A DNA stretch of 64,000 nucleotides from Alphaproteobacteria bacterium (GTDB lineage Bacteria; Pseudomonadota; Alphaproteobacteria; Micavibrionales; Micavibrionaceae): NCBI GenBank assembly GCA_009995595.1, contig JAACPE010000002.1, positions 1-64,000 on the forward strand, given 5' to 3'. The notes below the pieces were generated by a model. The model saw nothing but the letters and a program-made list of their open reading frames with translations. It was not told the origin of the DNA and did not search any database. The translations under genes were made by a program, and so were the position numbers. Below, one piece after another: positions 63,352 to 64,000 of the stretch (the first letter of the stretch is position 1; every line of letters starts with the position of its first letter).

Positions 63352-64000
63352 TTACTGCTGAATTGATGAAGAAGAGCCTTTCACAACCCAGCGACCACTG
63401 ACAAGCTCAATAGAGCGAATCGTACCCACACCCTCTAATGTTTCACCAACGGAAACGCTTTTAATATCTTTTTGGCCTTGCTTTGCAACCCATGCTTTGC
63501 CTGGTTGCGCCGCGCGCAGTTCCCATTTTGGAACAGCGGCTTTAACAACTTTTTTCGTTGTGCTGGGCGCACTAGTTGATCGTGTCTTTGTTACTGGTGC
63601 CTTTTTTAACTGTGCAATGTCTTTTTCAAGCGATGCTATCGTCTGTTTTAATGCGGCTATTTCTTGCGCAGGTGATAAATCAATATCTGATACCGTTCCT
63701 TCAACCTTTTCAAGGCGCTCTATAATCGTATCAAGCTTATCAGTTATATCCTTTGTATTAAGAGCACTTGATGCTGTTTTTTGATTATCAGTCACTTCTG
63801 GGACAACGATTTCCTCAACATTCAAAACTGGCCCGATACTCTCTAAAGTAGGAGAGGGTGTTGCAACTGCATTTTGTGCAGCCGTTTCAACCTTGGGAGA
63901 TTGCGAGGATGTTATAGGGTCCATCAATGACTGTGTACCATTAATCGTTTCTGCTGAAGGCACAGAAAGATTTTCAGCAGATGAACTAGCGCCACTTACG
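63352..64000 (-). CDS. IcmG/DotF-like protein, 5' end outside window (partial)
   Basis: The frame stays open to the right window edge, so the GTG at 63963 is not necessarily the start; the true N-terminus, probably with a membrane anchor, is missing. The visible part is Ser/Thr/Pro-rich, then a coiled coil (EIAALKQTIASLEKDIAQLKK), a basic linker and a C-terminal beta domain (WELRAAQPGKAWVAKQGQ, VSVGETLEGVGTIRSIEL). This layout fits DotF/IcmG, which spans the periplasm and sits next to icmC-icmD in Legionella. Family assignment is tentative. Confidence 0.6.
   Translation of the reverse strand, partial: VSGASSSAENLSVPSAETINGTQSLMDPITSSQSPKVETAAQNAVATPSPTLESIGPVLNVEEIVVPEVTDNQKTASSALNTKDITDKLDTIIERLEKVEGTVSDIDLSPAQEIAALKQTIASLEKDIAQLKKAPVTKTRSTSAPSTTKKVVKAAVPKWELRAAQPGKAWVAKQGQKDIKSVSVGETLEGVGTIRSIELVSGRWVVKGSSSSIQQ

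Overview
The window reads as a chromosomal segment of a Gram-negative alphaproteobacterium with a moderately low G+C content (my by-eye estimate is low forties percent). The assignment rests on gene orders typical of that class: the NDUFA12-like / mlaD / DUF2155 / aat / accC / accB / aroQ neighbourhood, the def-fmt-truA cluster facing dapD-dapE, a TIGR02300 (FYDLN acid) protein, and HldE for LPS heptose. The IcmB/IcmJ/IcmD-type secretion genes at the right end are unusual for the class. I cannot name the genus; a Micavibrio-like or other host- or prey-associated lineage is only a guess. I found no tRNA, rRNA, CRISPR array, insertion sequence or prophage. No gap longer than about 300 bases lacks a gene.

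Layout. 1-3.1 kb: the end of a LysE/ArgO exporter, rlmE, a small membrane protein and a periplasmic M48 protease. 3.2-8.3 kb: a one-direction run of two DsbA-like oxidoreductases, a PCuAC copper chaperone, aroQ, accB, accC and aat. 8.3-9.9 kb: a DUF2155 protein, mlaD and an NDUFA12-like complex I subunit on the other strand. 10-17.6 kb: RidA, a stand-alone receiver, two pilin-like proteins, clpA-clpS, a D,D-carboxypeptidase with SPOR domain and a lipoprotein. 17.7-25.3 kb: hldE, a LapG-type protease with an unusual N-terminus, pyk, msrB, terC, phoH and a SCO1 protein. 25.4-37.3 kb is dominated by fatty-acid use: FadL porin, SCP2 protein, acyl-CoA dehydrogenase, a fused FadJ/FadN-type enzyme and thiolase, with panC and a degenerate M32 peptidase between them. 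37.4-55.1 kb is housekeeping: glmU-glmS, dapD/dapE, truA-fmt-def-rmuC, and rpmH-rnpA-yidD-yidC-engB. 55.3-64 kb holds core genes of a type IVB (Dot/Icm-like) secretion system, interrupted by a Ubi-type hydroxylase.

How the genes fit together. Aat, ClpS and ClpA form an N-degron branch. DsbA-like proteins, PCuAC and SCO1 suggest disulfide handling and copper delivery for a respiratory oxidase. FadL, SCP2, acyl-CoA dehydrogenase, the multifunctional enzyme and thiolase give a nearly complete beta-oxidation route. GlmU/GlmS, DapD/DapE, the FemAB-like protein and the D,D-carboxypeptidase supply and shape peptidoglycan.

Most novel points: (1) the IcmC/DotE-like protein appears to be three tandem copies of the two-helix IcmD/DotP module and is displaced and inverted relative to icmD-icmJ-icmB; (2) an M32 carboxypeptidase homologue that has lost every recognisable metal ligand; (3) a LapG-like protease with an MshEN-like domain on its N-terminus; (4) three scattered paralogues of an unassigned pilin-like family, one possibly leaderless; (5) several hairpins in leaders, including one that covers the ribosome binding site of the Ubi-type hydroxylase. 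Base positions of short sites were counted by hand and may be off by one.
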